A stretch of DNA of 64,000 nucleotides, from the NCBI GenBank assembly GCA_963575645.1, contig OY754472.1:29389401-29453400 (forward strand), read 5' to 3'. The notes beneath the pieces are model-generated. The model did not search any database and was not told the DNA's origin. It worked only from the letters and a program-made list of their open reading frames with translations. Shown here piece after piece: positions 32,580-42,952 of the stretch. This DNA comes from Xanthostigma xanthostigma (Eukaryota; Arthropoda; Insecta; Raphidioptera; Raphidiidae). Position numbers and translations under genes: made by a program. Within the stretch, counting starts at the first letter, position 1; the number at the start of each line of letters is the position of its first letter.

Positions 32580-32785
32580 GTATGTTAAAGTATGATAAAA
32601 AACAACTTTATAGCATATAATATCTCTTATGCACATGCGCCGGTTTTCTCCAAAAAACAATATATATTTCTCTTCATATTTGCATATCATATATCCTCCC
32701 AAAACCGGCTCATCCGTTTGACCTGTATCGTGCAATCATAGACAAACAGACTTACAAACTGATGCACAGATTTTTTACAAAAATC
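32580..32785 (-). repeat. Family G repeat fragment
   Basis: On the minus strand it reads CGATACAGGTCAAACGGATG, AGCCGGTTTTGGGAGGAT and CCGGCGCATGTGCATAAGAG, matching the middle of family G but diverged. Confidence 0.55.
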
Positions 32786-32795
32786 TATTTTTAGG

Positions 32796-33476
32796 GTTCC
32801 GTACCCGAAGAGTGCCCAACGGGGACCCTATTACTATAAGCATCCGCTGTCCGTCTGTCTGTCAGCGGGCTGTATCTCAAGAACCGTAATAGGTAGAGAG
32901 TTGAAATTTTCACAGAGTGTGTATTTCTATTGCCGCTAGAACATCAAATAATGAAAAACCATGTTTTAAACATACAATACATTCTATAATCTATACTATA
33001 CATTCATAAACCGCAACAACGTGCTACGCACAGTTCTAATACAAAACAAGCGTCCGCTAACGATGCGTTTATAGTTTATACCATATATAATAAACCGTGA
33101 CAAACGTGCTACGCACGTACACAATAACAAATCTAATACAAAACAAACGTCCGTTACTGGTGCGTTTTACAGCAGTACACTCGAACATCTATTAAAATGC
33201 AATTATGAGAACTCTCGCATACAGCACGGTGCGACCGCTAGGCTATCAGATATAGCCACGGTATACAGTACAGTTCAGGTAGTCCATCTGAACTCATTGC
33301 AGCAATTATGCACTTAGTTGGTAAACATACCGCGACCTACGTCGATGTATGGGGACAGTTTTCCAACGGCAAAGCGGGAAAAATCTTCGAGACGCGATTC
33401 CTGTGATGGACGAACTATTTACATACTTACAAGTTTGTACGGAATCTTCGGTGCGCAAGTCCGACTCGCACTTTTT
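32796..33476 (+). repeat. Dispersed repeat with GGTTCCGTA / TACGGAA ends
   Basis: It starts AGGGTTCCGTACCCG, with the CTGTCCGTCTGTCTGTC run and CTGTATCTCAAGAACCGT. It ends GTACGGAATCTTCGGTGCGC then AAGTCCGACTCGCAC. Both ends are familiar from abundant arthropod repeats. It includes an internal direct repeat of ~110 bp (33006 and 33093: CGTGCTACGCAC, CTAATACAAAACAA). No ORF. Confidence 0.6.
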
Positions 33477-33736
33477 TAACTCGAACATTTTAAAACGATT
33501 AAAATATTGTAAAATTTTGAAAAATGAGTTGTAACCAGCGTTGCCAGACGTCCCGATTTTGGCGGGACGTCTCGGTATTTAAATCAAAATTAAATGTTCC
33601 GCGCGGGACAGGCTCAGTTCCGCTTTTCGGGGATAACTTTAAAAGAAGTTAAATTTCACAGAAATATTATCATGAATAAGTAATTCTTATAAATAATTAT
33701 TCTTGTATTGTATAAGTTGCAATTTGTAACACTAAT

Positions 33737-34260
33737 GCCCGGTTTACATTATTCCAGTCCAGCGATCCAGTCCAGTGCTGGATTGCAACTGGAATAATGT
33801 AAACCCTCACTGGAATGCACTGGATCCAGTAAGCATTCCAGTCCAGTAACTGGATTCGCGGTCTACTTTTGAATCCAGTGCGATCAATCCAGTGCAACTG
33901 GAATAATGTAGACGGCCAATCCAGTGCCAGTCTATATTCATTGGGATCTTCTACCTTCAGTTGTTGCAAAAGCATTACTGACCCTCCTTTTTGATCTCTT
34001 TCGCTGATCCAATTTCTCACCCACATCCGTTCCTTTTTTCTTAGTTCATTATCAACCTCATTAATAACTTCTTGTAGCAAGAGTGATTGAGCACGTTTGA
34101 AACATTTTCGAAACTGATCTCTTTTTGAAATCATTGTCACTGTAGTGTTCACAATGAAAACGGCTTCTAAATGACTGGAATAATGTAGACAACGAATCCA
34201 GTCCAGCGATCCAGTCCAGCACTGGACTGGATCGCTGGACTGGAATAATGTAAACCGGGC
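33737..34260 (-). mobile_element. PIF/Harbinger element, internally deleted
   Basis: Long TIRs beginning GCCCGGTTTACATTATTCC, with repeated CCAGTCCAG/CTGGACTGG words, lie at both ends and are flanked by AT (33735-33736, 34261-34262). A 2-bp AT duplication suggests the ISL2EU branch, while TIR and coding content support PIF/Harbinger generally. It is nested inside the hAT element and retains part of the transposase N-terminus. Confidence 0.8.
33925..34134 (-). pseudogene. Harbinger transposase N-terminal fragment
   Basis: From an ATG at 34134 on the minus strand the frame reads MISKRDQFRKCF..., then ERMWVRNWISERDQKGG, LLQQLKVEDPNEYR. The pattern W-V-R-x-W-I...LLxEL..ED...(Y/F)R is the conserved N-terminal region of PIF/Harbinger (HARBI1-like) transposases, just before the DDE nuclease. 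Only about 70 residues remain. The frame continues into TIR sequence on both sides, so the long ORF around it (33697-34290) is mostly TIR translation. Inactive. Confidence 0.75.
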
Positions 34261-34720
34261 ATCACTCCACAGACTATTGTTTGAAACCATATTTTTCTAA
34301 TGAATAAAACTTTTTTGATTTTGATTTCTGTTTTTTTTTTTTTTTTATTCTGAAGACGAATAAGGCTCAACTATTTAACGATAGGATAACCTGATTTAAT
34401 ATATTATATTTTTATTAAAATACATTTTCTATGGATATTTTTGCTATCTATTGTCACGTAAACGTAATTTTAATTCAAATAAAAAGATAAATAGGTATTT
34501 GAAAACTTCTGATTATATACGTTTTTTTACTATGTTCCGCTTTCGGCGAAAGAATCCCGCTGTTTTCAATCAAAGAGTTCCAAAATCCCGACTTGGCAAA
34601 AAAAAAACTGGCAACGCTGGTTGTAACCTAAAGGTAATACGCGTCTTGATCCCCGACAAAATATCATCTTGACTAAATATCCTACGGGCAAAATATCCCC
34701 CGACATAAAATCAAAAACGG

Positions 34721-34890
34721 GGTCGTGTCGATGCGGTGGCGTTTTTTTTTTTTGCGCAGTGAAAAGCGGAAGGCGTTTAGGGGGAGTTCTTTAAAAAACA
34801 ATTACGGAGTCGTGTCGATGCGATGGCAATTTTTGCACAGTGAAAAGCGGAGGGAGTTTGGGGGAAGTTCTTTAAAAAACAATTACTTGG
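34721..34890. repeat. Tandem repeat, 81-87 bp, two units
   Basis: GTCGTGTCGATGCG begins at about 34722 and 34809, and GTCGTGT again at 34890. Each unit continues with CAGTGAAAAGCGGA and GTTCTTTAAAAAACAATTAC. The unit size differs by a T-run in the first copy. Confidence 0.85.
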
Positions 34891-35454
34891 TCGTGTATGC
34901 AAAGTGGGATAGTAATACAGTAATTCTACATCACTTTTGCTGATTTTGTCGGAGGATGAAAACACGCGGAATCGACCTAAATTAGCACCGTTGTCCACTT
35001 GTGAAGTTGGAATGGTAAAATAATTTATAACTTTATTACATTCCTGTTTTAAACAATCTAATCGGAAATTCTCGTATAGCTTGGAGGAATTTTAACTGTT
35101 ACAATATTACATGTGTACCAACTATGTAAATCCGATCACCTTGCATAGAGCGTACAGCAGCGTGTGAGATGTGATTTGTTCAAACGCTCACAGCGATTTC
35201 GAGTCATCTCCTGCAGATCGTCGCGAGCAAATTATTTGCTTGGAATGTTTCAATGGCGCGCAGACCGCTGGTTTCCCGTCATATTATACAGATTAACTAC
35301 CTAGTGCACACACTCAAAGATTAGTTTGTGTACGTTTACACAACTGATAAAATCTGAAACCACAAACGAAAAACACACATGTCGACGTTTTTTTTGGAGA
35401 TAGGATTTTAACTCTTGGTGTAATTTTTTTGGAGAACTATTAGTCAGAGTGTCT
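34891..35454. other. Unannotated stretch
   Basis: 35150-35280 is less AT-rich than average. No homology recognised apart from the tail of the ORF at 35301-35603. Confidence 0.35.
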
Positions 35455-35603
35455 GTCGGCAAAAATTTTACTGACACATACTCTCCCCAAACTTTGTATA
35501 TGGCTTCATTAGGCCTAGTCTGACACCTATTTTCTCTATGACTTTTCTTGATTTTGGGGCGTTTTCCCTCTAAATTATCCGAAAGATGTCGTTTTGACGA
35601 CAT
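35301..35603 (-). CDS. ORF of 100 aa in the left arm of a palindrome
   Basis: On the minus strand the frame starts MSSKRHLSDNLEGKRPKIKK and continues YKVWGEYVSVKFLPTDT. The start is basic, like a DNA-binding or nuclear protein. The same sequence in the right arm (35870-36012) is broken by small losses and a stop, which suggests the left arm preserves an older coding frame. The protein is not recognised. It may be the N-terminal exon of a transposon protein or a captured host exon. Confidence 0.3.
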   Translation of the reverse strand: MSSKRHLSDNLEGKRPKIKKSHRENRCQTRPNEAIYKVWGEYVSVKFLPTDTLTNSSPKKLHQELKSYLQKKRRHVCFSFVVSDFISCVNVHKLIFECVH

Positions 35604-36012
35604 GTAAAAATTTATAGATACTGTTTGTGTTTTTAATTGGATAGCTTAATTAAAAACTTCTACCAAAACGCTAAAATAATGTTCTCTGACAAATAACATG
35701 AACCATTTATAATTAAAATATCTGACACCTCGAATATGTTCGACATATTCGAGGTGTCAGACATCTTAAATGGTTCATGTTATTTGTCAGAGAACATTAT
35801 TTTAGCGTTTTGGTTGAAGTTTTTAAGCTATCCAATCAAAAAACAAACAGTATCTATAAATTTTTACATGTCTTTCGGAAAATTTAGAGGGAAAACGCCC
35901 CAAAATCAAGAAAAGTCATAGAGGAAATAGGTGTCAGTCTAGGCCTAATGAAGCCATATACAAAGTTTGGGGAGAGTATGTGTCAATAAAATTTTTGCCG
36001 ACGGGCACTCTG
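35455..36012. repeat. 558-bp near-perfect palindrome (inverted duplication)
   Basis: The arms 35455-35730 and 35737-36012 match with a centre at CGAATATG-TTCGA-CATATTCG. Shared segments include ACGCCCCAAAATCAAG, GTCTGACACC/GGTGTCAG and ATGTTATTTGTCAGAGAAC. Arm identity is high apart from short gaps. Either a MITE with complete arms or an inverted duplication of a gene fragment. Confidence 0.85.
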
Positions 36013-36052
36013 TCTATATTAGCTGTTTCTATACTTAACCAATTTTTATATA

Positions 36053-36397
36053 TCTAATATATAAAATTCTCGTGTCACAGTTTTCGTTGCCATACTCCTC
36101 CGAAACGGCTTGACCGATTTTGATGAAATTTTTTGTGCTTATCCGGTATCTATGAGAATCGGCCAACATCTATTTTTCATCCCCCTAAATGTTAGGGGTA
36201 GTCCACCCCTAAATTTTTTTTCTTCCTTCCCCATTCGTTCTTTTGCACCGGGCACGACGGCGCAGCCGGAGTGCTCGACATACACACATATACGTCCATG
36301 TATATTTTAAAATAAATAAAATAGATAGATAGATGTTCCAATTAAATTGTTTTATTATTTCACTTTATACGTAGCGAAGCACGTACAGGGCCGCTAG
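36053..36397 (+). mobile_element. Helitron-like element, family E, copy 1
   Basis: It starts TCTAATATATAAAATTCTCG and ends GCACGTACAGGGCCG-CTAG (36394-36397). Inside are GGCTTGACCGATTTTGATG and GGGCACGACGGCGCAGCC, then a TAGA microsatellite. No ORF. Confidence 0.75.
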
Positions 36398-37055
36398 TCT
36401 AATATATAAAATTCTCGTGTCACAGTTTTCGTTGCCAAACTCCTCCGAAACGGCTTGACGGATTTTGATGAAATTTTTTGTGCTTATCCGGTATCTATGA
36501 GAATCGGCCAACATCTATTTTTCATCCCCCTAAATGTTAGGGGTAGTCCACCCTTAAATTTTTTTTCTTCCTTTGATTATAATTATTATTAAAGACACGA
36601 ATTTTTTTTTAAATTCGTATCCATGGTTTTAAAATATAAACAGCCTTATGTATGATTTGAAAAAATTCTGTCAAAAATTAAAAAAACATTGATTTATAAT
36701 AAACCATTGTGCGAGTCATTAGGATCAGTTTTTCTGACAATTATATTGACAAAAATATATAATTATAATTCAATAAATTTATTGAATTATAATTATATAT
36801 TGTCAATATAATTGTTAGAAAAATTGGTCGATAATTTATTTATTGAAGAGTACTAATCAGACGTTAATCAAAGATTTAAATATCCCCATTCGTTCTTTTG
36901 CACCGGGCACGACGGCGCAGCCGGAGTGCTCGACATACACACATATACGTCCATGTATATTTTAAAATAAATAAAATAGATAGATAGATGTTCCAATTAT
37001 ATAGATATATATATATTATACTGTTAGGCGGTACGAAGTTCGCCGGGTCCGCTAG
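36398..37055 (+). mobile_element. Helitron-like element, family E, copy 2 (interrupted)
   Basis: Its TC start follows the CTAG of copy 1 with no spacer. The first 180 bp are almost identical to copy 1. About 310 bp (36578-36888) of another repeat then interrupt it between CTTCCTT and CCCCATTCG, after which it resumes and ends GCCGGGTCCG-CTAG (37052-37055). The interrupting piece is related to the hairpin MITE at 7649-7934. Confidence 0.75.
36578..36888 (-). mobile_element. MITE related to 7649-7934, inside Helitron E copy 2
   Basis: It contains TTGTCAATATAATTGT, GAAAAATTGGTCGATAATTT and AGACGTTAATCAAAGATT, matching 7620-7700 in inverse orientation, plus an internal palindrome AATTTATTGAATTATAATTA. 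Edges are set by comparison with the uninterrupted copy. Confidence 0.65.
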
Positions 37056-37196
37056 TTTTTTTTATATAATCGTATAAATCTAAAATTGCCAGCTATACTA
37101 CTTTATTTTGCCATTTTTAGAGTTTCGTACTTTATGGAATGAAATGATTTAAAAATATTTTTTTTTATGGTCACTCACTTATCACAGGCTATAGGG

Positions 37197-37484
37197 CAGG
37201 GGTGGCGAACCTTTCTAGACCTACGTGCCAATTTTTTTCAAAAATGTTTAATCATTTAATGTAGCCATGACGTGCCGACAAGCAACCAAAGAAATTTAGT
37301 TGTCAAAAAAATAAATCTAACATACATAGATAAAAATAATAATTTTGATTATACATTGAGCGCCATGAAACTTTTTCGTATTGTTTTTTTAATTATTTCG
37401 ATTTTGCACATCAATCAATGCCGTGCCAACAATAATATTACACGTGCCACCTGTGGCACGCGTGCCATAGGTTCGTCACTCCTG
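37197..37484 (+). mobile_element. hAT MITE, 288 bp
   Basis: The ends CAGGGGTGGCGAACCT and AGGTTCGTCACTCCTG are flanked by a perfect 8-bp duplication CTATAGGG (37189-37196, 37485-37492). The frame at 37272-37490 runs through it and is not a gene. An older inverted copy lies at 4613-4909. Confidence 0.92.
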
Positions 37485-37492
37485 CTATAGGG

Positions 37493-38610
37493 TATTTCCC
37501 GTTGACATAAATAAAAAAATTCAAAAATCAATAATTTCTAATTATATGTGGAATTATCACACAACAAACTTAATTTTTAAGACAATATAATGTAGCTATT
37601 GTTTGCAACAATTGTTATGAAGCACCCGTTGTTACAATGCTATATTAAAAAAGTTTATTTTTCAACACTGTCGCCGCAGGTTACGAACCCGAATCTTTCC
37701 ACTTTCACGGCGGAATGAGTTATCATTATTCAACAATGACACATCTTAACAGTCAATTTTAATCATATTTGAAGCATATTTGTAACTGTTTTTCGATATC
37801 ATGCGAGAACTAATAATTTTTATATTCGGTATAAACATTAAACATGAACATTCACAGTAATGAAAGTTATGGGTGACTCAAAGATGAAAGGATTTCATTC
37901 ATAAATCAGTCATTTTTAATGTTCCGTAAAGAACTTAGCTCTTCAAAAATGGTTAGAGATATCAAACACTCAGGCTTAATATAACCTCATAGTCCTGGAA
38001 AACGTTCAAACTTCCAACTCATCCAATGAAAAGATACGACCTTTAACTACATAGGTACTTAGTTTTCGTAATACCTGCATCATTGAAAACTATCCAATGT
38101 AAGCGAAAGTGGCGTCATCCTACGTGTTTATTGTAAACTATGCTAAATTGTTATAACGGTACGTAACCCTCCATCATTGTTGTGGTTAGGAAGTGACTAA
38201 ATTGTTATTTTTCACATCATTAGTATTATTTTGCCGAAAATCTGACGTAAGTCATTTTGGCTTGTGACTTGAGATATTTTACGTCTGATATTATGCCACC
38301 GGCAATACTGTTGTACTTTCGTCGTATCGTCATACACTATCGTGTAAATTATAGTCATGTTGTTTGTTTTTATTGAAACTGTAAATTGCCAAAATTAAAT
38401 GTTTTTTTTTTGTATTTTCAATTTTACACACAGGGTGTCTAATAAATCGGCAGATCGGAAACAAACATTTTTGAAATGTACGTAAAATTTTATATTTGCA
38501 TTATCTGGAGAAAGAGGACATATACAGACGATTATCTGTCTCATTTTTGAGTCCAGCCATGGAGATGACGAAGAATAGAATTCCAATAATCGGAATATTC
38601 CAAACTCATA
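37493..38610. other. Unannotated stretch
   Basis: Mostly unrecognised AT-rich DNA. Near 37672-37725 the minus strand reads GGTTCGTAACC, a B-box-like word in a tRNA-flavoured context (GCGGCGACAGTG follows), possibly a decayed SINE head. That is too weak to call. Confidence 0.35.
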
Positions 38611-39296
38611 TTTTACCATTCCAACCCACAAGTAGGGGAATGGTACTAGTTTAGGTCAAAATTAAAAATCACTTTTCAAATATTTTATAATATCTTTCCG
38701 TTTTGAGGTCCCCCGAATCCAAAAAACATATTTTTGAAAAATCTCTGTGCGTCCGTTAGTCTGTTAGTCTGTTTGTCTGTGAACACGATACAGGTCAAAC
38801 GGATGAGCGGATCGAAACCAAATTTTGGGAGGAGGTTTGGTATGCAAATATGAAGAGCCCTATTGTTTTTGGGGAAAATCGGCGCATGCGCAGAAGAGAT
38901 ATTTGCTATAACATTGTTTTTTATATAATAATGGTATACTTTTCATAACGGCTTATTATTTTATTTATTTTTTCAAGAAAGTTTCGTTAAAAATTTTTTT
39001 TTCTAAACTTTATAGTTTCGGAAATATTTTGAAAATAAAACAAATAAGCCGCTCTTTTGTTTTATGGATCTGTCAGAAATAAACAAGTTCGGCATGTTTT
39101 GATTAATATTTACATGACGTGGAACATATTATGTAGGAAACCATGGCAACGATTAGCAAATATCATATTGAATACTAGCCATTACCCGCGTCACCTCACG
39201 CGATATAAGATATTGTATTTTCTTTATTTTAATCAAATGTCAATATTTTTGAAGTTGGAATGGTCCCGTCGCCCAATTGGCTGGAATTTTTTTTTT
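38611..39296 (+). repeat. Family G dispersed repeat, copy 2
   Basis: The full order of family G is present, from TTTTACCATTCCAACCCAC to GGCTGGAATTTTTTTTTT. Immediately after it (39294-39360) a second, partial family start appears (ACCATTTCACCTCTACAAGT, GGTTAAAATTCATC), so copies can abut in tandem. Confidence 0.75.
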
Positions 39297-39412
39297 ACCA
39301 TTTCACCTCTACAAGTAGACAATGGTTAAAATAGGTTAAAATTCATCATTTAAAAAAAACTTCACCTGCTCAAGGTGCTCAGGGAGCAAAAAAAAAACGT
39401 GTTATGCTGTAA

Positions 39413-39830
39413 AACCCGCTGCACACGATGCTGGATTGGCAGCTTGGTTCCTTGCTAGATTTCACTACTAGTTTTCTTAAATGCTATTATGTGCTTGCTT
39501 TGCATGTAGATTCGGTGCGCGCGCAATGATATAGAACGGTAACAAAACTGCATTTTTGTTGTCTCTGAATAGAACACACACTATGACCTATGGCATAGTG
39601 TTTGTTTGTGGGCGTTTGTTCAAGTCGCCCACGTGACAAGATACTGCTTCCTGATTGGCTCTTGCTCATACCTAGCAGCGGGCCTAGCAATAAAAATAGC
39701 CCTTGTTCTAATTTTAAAACCTACCTTGTGAGGTATCAGGTGACCCCGCTGCAGTGACGTCATTTCCAGCTTCGTACCCAGCCTACCGGCCAGCAGAAGT
39801 TCAAGCAGTGTTTCTAGCAGCCTGATGTTT
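39413..39830. mobile_element. Harbinger-like MITE, third copy
   Basis: It is preceded by TAA and starts AACCCGCTGCACACGATG, a diverged TIR. The interior follows the 27048 copy (CTTGCTAGATTTC, TACTGCTTCCTGATTGGCTC, CGTACCCAGCCTACCGGCC). The right terminus is degraded. Long minus-strand frames here are by-products. Confidence 0.7.
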
Positions 39831-40783
39831 GACAAACGACGGAGCGGATTGAAATTTAATTGTTTGGCAGTATGCCTAACACGTGGAATCGCTGTTCCGT
39901 TTTTATCGAATGAGAAAATTTTACCGAATACACACACAGACAAAATGGTCTCAAACGATCCTAAGATATCAAACCGTGAAGAGTTTATAAAGTCCCGAAA
40001 GCAATTTTTAGACTGATTACTTTTCTACCATTGTGAAGAAATGGAACTGAAGCTTGTTGCAAATTTTTATGGCAAAAATATCACATATAGTTATGGTTTT
40101 GGATCTAATTTTTCCTCCTTATTTATATTTATATTCGATTTATTTTTTCAGTATTTATTTAATAAAAAAATTACAAACTTCAGTAACATTGTAGGCTATT
40201 ATAGGAAGTGAATCCAATGGATATCTCAGCCCTGACACCATTTATTTCTGTTATCTAGTCCATGATTTTTATAATTAGGTCAAAGCTAACTACAATCAAG
40301 GAGTCCTTAATTCCATAGTTCAAAAGACAACTGAAATGCACTAAATATTTATTAATTGTTTTATTGTATTTATAATATTAATTGTCGCTATAATTTTGTC
40401 AATATAATGCCATAATTTTATATTTATGTAGAGAATAAATTGTTTATTTTTATTGTAGCAATGTTTTTAGAAACATTTTTTTATGATCGGTGATACGACT
40501 TTTAAGTAAAGTTTAAGCAATTTTTGGTGTTATAAAAAGGCAAATAGCTATTTTCAGTCCTTGTTCATATCCATTTACTTATAATAATTAATTAAACAGT
40601 TAAAACTTCTTTTTAAACTTTTAATAACTCTGAAAATTTTTAATAATACTCAGTTAGCTCCCTCTTTTAAAACTTTCATTCTAGGAACGACGTCAACTCG
40701 ATTTTTTTTTAAACACAAATTAAAGAAGTACACTAACCCTAATTACACACCTCAGTTAAATAATATTTATTTAAAGTTTAGTA
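39831..40783. other. Unannotated stretch
   Basis: AT-rich. Nothing recognised. Confidence 0.35.
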
Positions 40784-41160
40784 CCTGGGTGACCGAGCTT
40801 TGCTCGGAAAGTTAAATAAAATACTGATATTCAAATACGTATTTATTTTAAGTCTCACTTGGATAGTAATTAAAGATTAACTGTCATAATATTTTGAAAA
40901 CAATTGTTTCATTGTTTGTATAAAATTCCAAAACCTACTTACAATATTTAAGTATTTTCATACGTCAAAAAATTGATTTTTATAATGATAAAATTTGTAA
41001 GAAAACGATTTTTTCGAGAGATGAGACCTAGCTAAAACGATTTTTTGCCCCCCAAAATCCCTTTTCAGTAAATTTCATCCAAATCGTTAGGGCCGTTTTC
41101 GAGAAAATATTTAGGGACATAGGTAGATACAAGATTAGCTCGTTTAATAATATAGGGATT
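40784..41160. repeat. Dispersed repeat with GGGTGACCGAGCTTTGCTCGG start
   Basis: It begins CCTGGGTGACCGAGCTTTGC, which folds on itself (CCGAGC-TTT-GCTCGG), and ends with CATCCAAATCGTTAGGGCCG then AGATTAGCTCGTTTAATAAT. The codon-like wording near the right end is common to insect non-autonomous repeats. No ORF, no defined TSD. Confidence 0.55.
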
Positions 41161-41474
41161 AGATATTGTAAAGATGTTGAAAATAAGACATTTGCTTGCA
41201 TGAATTGAAAATATTGACAAATCTCACGTACAAACTACCAAGTTTATTAACTAACTTATTGAGGGAGCACAAATTGGACCACTAATAACTAACTACCAAA
41301 TATATTGACTAAAATTGAGTAAACTAACTGAATCATTAATAATTTTCATAATCATATGGGATTTAACATGGCAATTTTGTTGTATAATCATTTTTTAGCA
41401 CCTGATGCCATGGCTTTAAATGTCAAATCTCTATAAAGGATTCACTGGAGGCGTGGCATATTTTTCTGTAAGTA
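41161..41474. other. Unannotated spacer
   Basis: Nothing recognised. Confidence 0.3.
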
Positions 41475-41686
41475 CAGTAGAGTCTCACTAATCCGGCACT
41501 TCAGTAGTCCGGTACGTCCAATAATCCGGCACTCTCCGCTCACGCCTCCCTTACCCCTCCCTACTCTTTTTATTTACATATTATTATAATTTTATTTACA
41601 TATTATGATTTTTTCTATAATCCGAACATTCCAATAATCCAGCACCCCCTAGTTTTTAATAGTGCCGAATTAGTGAGATTCTACTG
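41475..41686. mobile_element. Pogo-type MITE, 212 bp
   Basis: The ends CAGTAGAGTCTCACTAATCC and the complement (CAGTAGAATCTCACTAATTC) are flanked by TA (41473-41474, 41687-41688). The motif TAATCCGGCAC repeats inside both ends. Typical pogo/Tigger termini; no coding capacity. Confidence 0.9.
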
Positions 41687-41688
41687 TA

Positions 41689-42050
41689 CTTGTATTTTCT
41701 GCTCCCGATGTCAAATCCCTAAATAGGCGGGCAGACTTTTCATAGTTTAATCTCTAATTTCTTTGTCTAACAAACTATGTTTTTTCAACTTTCAATTAAT
41801 AAAATCATTGTTCTCGGTTTAAAATAACTGATAAATGAGGTTCTGCAATTTAATCCTTGCATGAACATCGAGGGAGGAACTGTGGATTCGAATACAGGTT
41901 CGTCGGACGCGAGTCGCGCGCGCTATGCATTGCGACGCGCTGCCAAACGGTATTTCTAGTACAAATGTGAAATGATGTACTGATGCGAATTTCACAATAT
42001 TGTGCAATAATTATATTTTCTGTAACAATTTAACGGTCACCAACATAACT
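41689..42050. other. Upstream region of the tRNA gene
   Basis: It holds a short G+C-rich patch near 41895-41950 (GACGCGAGTCGCGCGCGC). No gene or repeat recognised. Confidence 0.35.
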
Positions 42051-42134
42051 GTCAGGTTGGCCGAGTGGTCTAAGGCGCTAGATTTAAGCTCTAGTTCCCG
42101 AGAGGGAGCGTGGGTTCGAACCCCACACCTGACA
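42051..42134 (+). tRNA. tRNA-Leu (anticodon UAA)
   Basis: All parts of a class II tRNA are present in 84 nt. The acceptor stem GTCAGGT/ACCTGAC pairs completely, with discriminator A. The D arm lies in TGGCCGAGTGGTCTAAGGCG (A box). The anticodon stem CTAGA/TCTAG pairs, with loop TTTAAGC giving anticodon TAA. The long variable arm is TTCCCGAGAGGGAGC. The T arm GTGGG-TTCGAAC-CCCAC contains the B box. It decodes UUA (and by wobble UUG) leucine codons. No intron. It is followed by a T9 run that would stop RNA polymerase III. Confidence 0.97.
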
Positions 42135-42145
42135 AAGTTCAAAAC

Positions 42146-42154
42146 TTTTTTTTT
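42146..42154 (+). terminator. RNA polymerase III T-run terminator
   Basis: Nine T residues begin 12 bp after the last base of the tRNA-Leu gene, on the coding strand, as expected for Pol III termination. Confidence 0.85.
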
Positions 42155-42476
42155 ATTCATAATGTGATTTTAATAAATGGTATATCATATTCAGATCACG
42201 CGTGTTTGTAACAATCTATTTTAAACTAAAAGCAACGAACTTGAAGAAAAGAAATACATTTTATGTGCTTTTGCGAATCGTGGAAATCAAGAAATAATTA
42301 GATACTGTAGGTATTATTATAGTTTTTTCGTTCGTGAAGTTGAAACTTACTTCGCTGTATGTATAGTACCGATGCTGTTACTATATTTGCCAACAATAAC
42401 ACTTAACTTGCACTTGACAAAGTAATTTATTACTGCGTACACTGTTTTAGGATAGACTGTAAAATTATATATTATA
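42155..42476. other. Unannotated spacer
   Basis: Nothing recognised. Confidence 0.3.
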
Positions 42477-42885
42477 CTAGCCGTTACCCGCGGCTTCGCA
42501 CGTGATTGAGATGAAACACGGATTTAGTCCTTTCTCGACGTAGACCCCCCTAATAAATTTCAAAAAATGATGACGTTCACGTAATCAACGTCCCGACAAA
42601 CCTTGAAAATGACACCTATGTTGATTTTTATACTATTTATCTCTTTTCACCCTCTGAAGGGGTTGTTTTTGAAAAAACACGAAAAACGTGTTTATTTATT
42701 TGATGACAGGAGTAATCCTGCGCATTTTCGAATTGACACATCTATCTTATATGATTTCTCCATGCAAATTTTGAACCCCGTTACACCCTTTTAGGGGTTG
42801 AATTTCTAAAAATCTGTTCTTAGCGGATGCCTACTTCATAACAACTATCTGTGTGCCAAATTTCTGCCCAATATATATAACAAAT
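42477..42885 (-). mobile_element. Helitron-like element, family F
   Basis: The left edge is ACTAGCCGTTACCCGCGGC, a reversed Helitron 3' end (CTAG preceded by a GCCGCGGGTAACGG hairpin on the minus strand). The body matches 19395-19870 over most of its length. The 5' end on the right is not well defined. Confidence 0.65.
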
Positions 42886-42952
42886 CATTTTGATTTGAAG
42901 CTTTTGACAGATTACAGTGGTAGTATAAAATAACCTTCTTTTAAATGATTCA

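Larger units (their letters stand above)
33536..34619. mobile_element. hAT element, non-autonomous, holding a Harbinger derivative
   Basis: The ends CAGCGTTGCCAGACG and ACTGGCAACGCTG are flanked by a perfect 8-bp duplication GTTGTAAC (33528-33535, 34620-34627). The G+C-rich first and last ~100 bp mirror each other loosely (TTCCGCTTTTCGG / TTCCGCTTTCGGCG, CCCGATTT / AAATCCCGAC). About 524 bp of its 1,084 bp are the Harbinger element at 33737-34260. No hAT transposase remains. Confidence 0.9.

Noticed and set aside
33697-34290. Intact 197-residue protein gene.
   Set aside because: Only ~70 central residues look like Harbinger transposase; the flanks are translated terminal inverted repeats.
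37272-37490. 72-residue frame with a signal-peptide-like hydrophobic stretch.
   Set aside because: It runs through a 288-bp hAT MITE and its right terminal repeat; not a gene.
37672-37725. tRNA or SINE head on the minus strand.
   Set aside because: Only one B-box-like word (GGTTCGTAACC) is convincing; no A box or pairing arms were found.
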